A DNA stretch of 64,000 nt, taken from Rosa chinensis. Taxonomy: Eukaryota; Streptophyta; Magnoliopsida; Rosales; Rosaceae. Shown one piece after another: positions 59,701 to 64,000 of this stretch (the first letter of the stretch is position 1; the number at the start of each line of letters is the position of its first letter). The translations under genes were made by a program, and so were the position numbers. The notes under the pieces are model-generated. The model searched no databases, was not told the origin of the DNA, and saw only the letters and a program-made list of their open reading frames with translations. Where the stretch lies: positions 12,459,501 through 12,523,500 of the forward strand of contig NC_037090.1 of assembly GCF_002994745.2 (NCBI RefSeq). Reading direction: 5' to 3'.

Positions 59701-60089
59701 AGATTAGTTTCAGTTTACCTCCCTGAGGTTTGGGGGTTATGACACCCCCTCGACTCTCAATTTTGAATTTTTACCCTCCAAGCTTTTCAATTTCAGTCAG
59801 TCATGTCCAATTTCTCAGATTCCGTCTAAATTGGATGTTAATTCTAACGATCTAACCAACTTTGAAGCCTTTTAAGGACACATATGAGTTTTTTTTTGTC
59901 TTGAAATGACCATTTTAGCCCTTAAAGTGGGTTAGATCGTCAGAATTAACATCCAATTTGGATGGAATCTGAGAAATTGGATATGACTGACTGAAATTGA
60001 AAAGTTTGAGGGGTAAAAATTTAAAATTGAGAGTCGATGAGGTGACATGATGACACCCTCAAAACCCAAGGGGGTAAACTGAAATTAAT
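59701..60089. mobile_element. 389-bp foldback MITE, Mutator-like
   Basis: Nearly the whole element is two inverted arms of about 150 bp (AGATTAGTTTCAGTTTACC at the left; mirrored GGTAAACTGAAATTAAT at the right; ATCCAATTTGGATGGAATCT mirrored by the left arm). Flanked by perfect 11-bp repeats CATTTGATAAA (59690-59700, 60090-60100). The TTTCAGTTTAC end motif resembles the 34555-36367 element. Confidence 0.9.
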
Positions 60090-60670
60090 CATTTGATAAA
60101 TTACTAGGACTATCTCCGGCAAACCCAAATAATTGAGTTCATTTCATTTCTTTAAATGTATTCAACCTTGAATTGCTTAACTTTAGTTAGTTTATTTATT
60201 TATTTATTTTTTAGAAGAACTTTAGTTTGTTTTGTAATTTTAGTTCTTCAAACTTCGGCAGTGAATGTTGACCATAAATGTATGAAAAAATGACCAGGAG
60301 ACGGTTCTCCATATAAGACCTTTCCTTACTGATTTAAAGACTAAGACCAAGGGAGGACCCCATAGTCCCTATTTTCAGTCAGAATACCATGTGACACTGC
60401 CAAGTAGCAGTACAAACAAATGGCATCACTTAAATTTGATGAGGACCATACATAGATAAAAAACAGAAAGAAAAATTAAATTAAAAGCAAAAAAAAAACA
60501 TAAAATTATGTTATAATTTCCCGTTTGCGTAGAATAGCAGGCGCTGGACCGACTATATCACAGAACCTTCTCCATGAAAACAACGTCTTTAACCCACTCT
60601 TAAGTCTCTAACAATGATGGTCCAAATTGTAATTACCCAATATACTCTTCTCGGATATCGGCTGGATGCG

Positions 60671-60712
60671 TTGACTTTCCTTATGTTTTTGCCGGGTTTA
60701 TATCCATAAACA
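60671..60712 (+). promoter_or_regulatory. LecRK copy 3 core promoter with altered TATA
   Basis: W-box core TTGACT (60671-60676). The TATA element is ATAAACA (60706-60712) where copies 1 and 2 have ATAAATA. Upstream homology with copy 1 reaches back to about 60510 (AATAGCAGGCG, CCTTCTCCATGAAAAC, TCTAACAATGATGGTCCAAA). Confidence 0.55.
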
Positions 60713-60754
60713 CCCAAAATGGAAGGTCCAGACTTCACAGACGCCTAGCCAGCC

Positions 60755-63217
60755 ATGTTTGTCAAGCTTTCTGTTCTACTAGTACTACTTGTCAGTCTGG
60801 TACCAGCAGAAGCCCAAGACCTCAATGTCATCTACAATTCTGGTTTCAATGGCCGTTCTGGTCTTAATCTCAGTCTAGACGGCGTAGCAGAGATCACACC
60901 AAAAGGTCTCCTGAAGCTTACAAACGACACCAGACAGAAAAGTGGCCATGCCTTCTACCCTAACCCAGTAACCTTCAAGAACTCAGAGAACGACACCGCC
61001 TTCTCCTTCTCCACCAACTTTGTGTTTGCCATCCGATCACTGTACGGTACTCTCAGCGGCAATGGAATCGCCTTTGTCATCGCTCCGACGAGGGGCCTCC
61101 CCGGAGCTCTGCCGAACCAGTACCTGAGCCTGTTCAATCCCTCCAACAATGGGAATTTCACCAATCATGTTTTTGCTGTGGAGCTTGACACGGTCAAGAA
61201 CGCGGAATTCAGTGACATCAATGATAACCATGTTGGGATAGACATCAATGGCTTGCACTCTGTCCAAGCTGCTCCAGCTGGTTATTTTGTTGGTCAGTAC
61301 TTCAAGAACCTGACTCTTAACAATGGTAAAGAAATGAGAGTCTGGGTTGAATATGATGGTACCAACAAGCAAATTGAAGTTACTATGGCTCCAATTGCTG
61401 TTGCAACTAAACCCCCAATTCCACTTTTGTCTTTGAAATATGACCTTTCCCCAATTCTCAACAAAACCATGTATGTCGGCTTTTCTTCTTCAACTGGTAC
61501 GTTTCTCACATCCCATTATGTAGTGGGTTGGAGCTTTAGGATGAATGGCCAAGCTCAAGACCTTATAGCTTCCAAACTTCCCAAGTTGCCTAGCATTGCA
61601 GGTAAAAAGAGGTCCATGCTTTTCACCTTTGGTGTGCCTCTGATTTCCGTGAGTTTGGTTTTGCTAGTGGTTTCTGGGGTGCTTTATGTCATAAGAAGGA
61701 AGAGGAAGTTTGCAGAAGTGCTTGAAGATTGGGAGCTAGAGTATGGTCCTCAGAGGTTTAAGTACAAAGAACTGTATATAGCCACCAAAGGGTTTAGGGA
61801 AAAGGAGCTTTTGGGAAATGGGGGATTTGGTAAAGTGTATAGAGGTTTATTACCCTCCTCTGAAGTTGAGATTGCAGTGAAGAGGGTATCACATGAATCG
61901 AGACAGGGGATGAAGGAATTTGTAGCAGAAATTGTTAGTATTGGCCGGCTTCGTCACCGGAATATAGTACAGCTGTTGGGATATTGCAGGTATGGTCTTC
62001 AAATTTTGATAAATATATTTACCAAATTTCTCTAGTTCTCTGTTTTACTCCAGTACATTTTAGTAATTTTTTTTTTCATACAACTCTCTTAATATTTATA
62101 TTTCTGATGTTTAAACTCCTGTGTTAAATAGCAATGATATATATTGTTTACTTATCCTCTAAATTCTTCAAGTTTTGGAGTACAAAGATTGCTTAACATG
62201 TTATCACAACCTTATTTGCATAAAGTCTGGAGTTTTCACATCTCTCATGTAATCAAATTATGTATATTTTGATATGTTTGTCTCTCCATCTGCAAATTTT
62301 GGCCATAAATGATAAATTGTTAATTTGATATAACATTGTTAGCTGACGGTTCAAACATTTCGAGACACAATAAGCGTTTGTGTGCAAATATTTCCTTTAA
62401 GACAGATGTTTAATGCCTTGCTTGCAGGCGAAAGGGGGAGCTGCTTTTGGTCTATGACTACATGCCTAATGGAAGCTTGGACAAATACCTCTATGATCAA
62501 CCTGAAGTGACCCTTAATTGGAGCCAAAGGTTTAAAGTCATCAAAGGTGTGGCTTCAGGGCTGTTCTATCTTCATGAAGAATGGGAACAGGTTGTGATTC
62601 ATAGAGATGTGAAGGCCAGTAATGTGTTGCTAGATGGGGAAATGAATGGAAGGCTAGGAGATTTCGGGCTTGCAAGATTATACGACCATGGAACAGACCC
62701 TCAAACTACTCATATAGTTGGAACACTCGGGTACCTGGCCCCAGAGCACACAAGAACAGGTCGGGCCACCACGAGCACTGACGTGTTTGCTTTTGGAGCA
62801 TTTTTGCTCGAAGTTGCTTGCGGAAAAAGGCCAATTAAGACACAGGGTCCAGAAGATGTGATTTTGGTTGATTGGGTATTTTCTTGTTGGAATAGGAGTA
62901 ACATCCTTGAGGCAAGAGATCAGAGCTTTGGTACGGATTTTGTAGCTGAGGAAGTGGAGTTGGTGTTGAAGCTTGGGCTTTTGTGCTCTCATTCAGAGCC
63001 AGCGGCAAGGCCAAGCATGCGACAAGTCGTTCTGTACTTGGCCGGTGATGTTGCTTTACCAGAAGTGTCACTTCTCGGGCTTTCTTCTAGTGGCTTAATG
63101 GTTGGACACCATGAAGGTTTTGATGACTATGCTATGTCGTATCAGTCTTCTTTAGGCAGTAAGTTCTCCCATTCATCATGTGTTGCAGAGTCGGCACTAC
63201 TTTCGGGTGGTCGTTGA
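60755..63217 (+). CDS. L-type lectin receptor kinase (LecRK class IV-like), copy 3
   Basis: Exons 60755-61989 and 62428-63217, joined at the same phase-2 position (intron 438 bp); 674 aa. Signal peptide ending VPAEAQ at residue 21; lectin domain with VELDT and [11 protein letters not shown]; membrane helix about 291-312; kinase with G-loop [33 protein letters not shown] and APEHTRTG. The G-loop Asn (GNGGFG) replaces Thr of the sister copies. Exon 1 has the same length as copy 1 and shares its C-terminal segment layout, so copies 1 and 3 are structurally closest. Predicted plasma-membrane lectin receptor kinase; ligand unknown. No disabling mutation seen. Confidence 0.95.
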
Positions 63218-63332
63218 TTCCAAGCAATTAGTATTATAGTATACATTCGTTCAAAAACTTGGAATCAAAAGCCATACTACTTGAAAGTTTATCTTATCTT
63301 ATAGCTTTCATAAGTAATGGGAAACCAATTGA

Positions 63333-63364
63333 ATACTAGCAAGATAGCCGGCGCGATGCCGCGG
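63333..63364 (-). mobile_element. Helitron-like 3-prime terminus cutting unit C
   Basis: Unit C follows unit B as far as GGGAAACCAATTGAA (63332) and then switches to TACTAGCAAGATAGCCGGCG. Read on the minus strand this is the palindrome CCGCGGCATCGCGCCGG, then 8 nt, then CTAG followed by T. That is the hallmark Helitron 3-prime end (hairpin, CTRR, insertion next to T). The element body continues right, beyond the window. Confidence 0.7.
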
Positions 63365-64000
63365 GTTTGTTAGCTTGCCCCGGCACTTCTAATCCAACAT
63401 TAAATTTTCATGACCGATATTAGTTGTCAAAAAAGAATGTTTCACTTTTGAAGAATTCATTCAATCTGTGAACTACGAACTTTTAATCTCAGATCTTAAA
63501 ATAGTAAGTCGGCTATATGTACAATGAAATAGGAAACCCCAGAAGAAAAAAGAAAAAAAAAAAAGGAAAAAAGATAGTGTAGAAGCCAAGAGTCCTACTA
63601 AACTAATGAACTCATTCTACTGGAAATGTATATAAAAGTAACTGTCCTTATTAAGAGCAAATTTCTTCCTCATACCAGCAGCTCTTCACGATGGCTTTTT
63701 CTCTTCACTCCATTTCCATTTACTCCCTTCCCATTTCCATTCATATTAGCATTGCCATTGGAATAAGAACTGTCACCAATCACGACAAAAAAGATCAGTA
63801 TCTTTTAGTTTGCTCAAACATTCAGGTGACCAAAATTAGCAGTATGGTTGCACAACCAATTCTCTTGTTGCATCTATCCTATATTGATGAGAATACCAGA
63901 ATTTGTATTGAAGAAATTAATTAATAGATACTGACCTGAACTTCAGTTGCATTGAAGCAGTCCCCATATGAAGGTTTACAGAAAGCATTGGTTACATCAG
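63365..64000. other. Interior of Helitron-like element, partial
   Basis: AT-rich, with a short plus-strand frame (63691-63924) that I do not credit. The last 75 bases read on the minus strand as DVTNAFCKPSYGDCFNATEV before a GTCAGT donor-like site at about 63937. This may be one exon of a captured gene, not identified. Confidence 0.35.

Noticed and set aside
52517..61372. Antisense open frames of 69-111 aa inside the LecRK exons, repeated in all copies
   Set aside because: They recur only because the sense coding sequence is conserved. They have no start context, splice logic or domain of their own.
63691..63924. 77-aa frame near the right edge
   Set aside because: No recognisable domain, and it lies inside Helitron-like sequence. 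Not credited as a gene.

Overview
This is plant nuclear DNA, very probably from a woody eudicot. It is AT-rich, its genes have GT-AG introns, and it contains L-type lectin receptor kinases, a plastid ycf2 fragment and CACTA, Mutator, Helitron, LINE, SINE and LTR-type elements. Rosaceae is only a guess. The window has three intact protein-coding genes. Most of the remaining coding similarity lies in gene fragments carried by transposons or in decayed duplicates.

Backbone: a multigene module was duplicated. Its order is LecRK (lectin receptor kinase, Arabidopsis class IV type), then an F-box-like remnant, then a GID4/VID24-like gene. Unit A starts at about 18.0 kb and runs to 44.8 kb. It holds LecRK copy 1 (18316-20734), and the rest is split by large insertions. 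Unit B is nearly uninterrupted (about 52.2-58.0 kb) and holds LecRK copy 2 (52302-54711). Unit C begins at about 60.5 kb with LecRK copy 3 (60755-63217) and is cut by a Helitron-like end about 120 bp past the stop codon. The three receptors each encode 674 aa with one phase-2 intron in the kinase domain. All have a signal peptide, legume-lectin domain, membrane helix and complete kinase motifs. Both visible GID4-like copies are broken, by different lesions.

Insertions in unit A: about 7 kb with Helitron-like ends and ZPR1 exons (about 20.85-27.87 kb), an 11.6-kb CACTA element (28420-40051, 3-bp target duplication, empty site visible in unit B), and a solo LTR (44009-44631). The CACTA element carries a TDY-class MAP kinase fragment. 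A second CACTA (32146-38602) interrupts that fragment. Inside the second CACTA are a 1.8-kb Mutator-like element with a perfect 9-bp target duplication, WD40 exons of a BRWD/PHIP-like gene, and a 355-bp piece of plastid ycf2.

Left flank (1-18 kb): a decayed A1 aspartyl protease lies on the minus strand. A roughly 200-bp inverted repeat pair sits at 2629-2828 and 5546-5745. A probable 7.2-kb Pack-MULE (5546-12762) holds fragments of a TIR1/AFB auxin receptor, clathrin heavy chain, DCN1, ribosomal protein S18 and an ARF GTPase around a 1.36-kb tandem array. A SINE-like insertion has a perfect 14-bp target duplication (12875-12976). A Helitron-like stretch with an RPA-like exon follows (about 13.2-18 kb).

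Right-centre (44.8-52.2 kb and 58.0-60.5 kb): degenerate tandem repeats, hAT-like and Mutator-like MITEs, LINE remnants, a tRNA-derived SINE and a 30-bp-stem hairpin. All family assignments come from reading the sequence and memory of the families; no database search was run.
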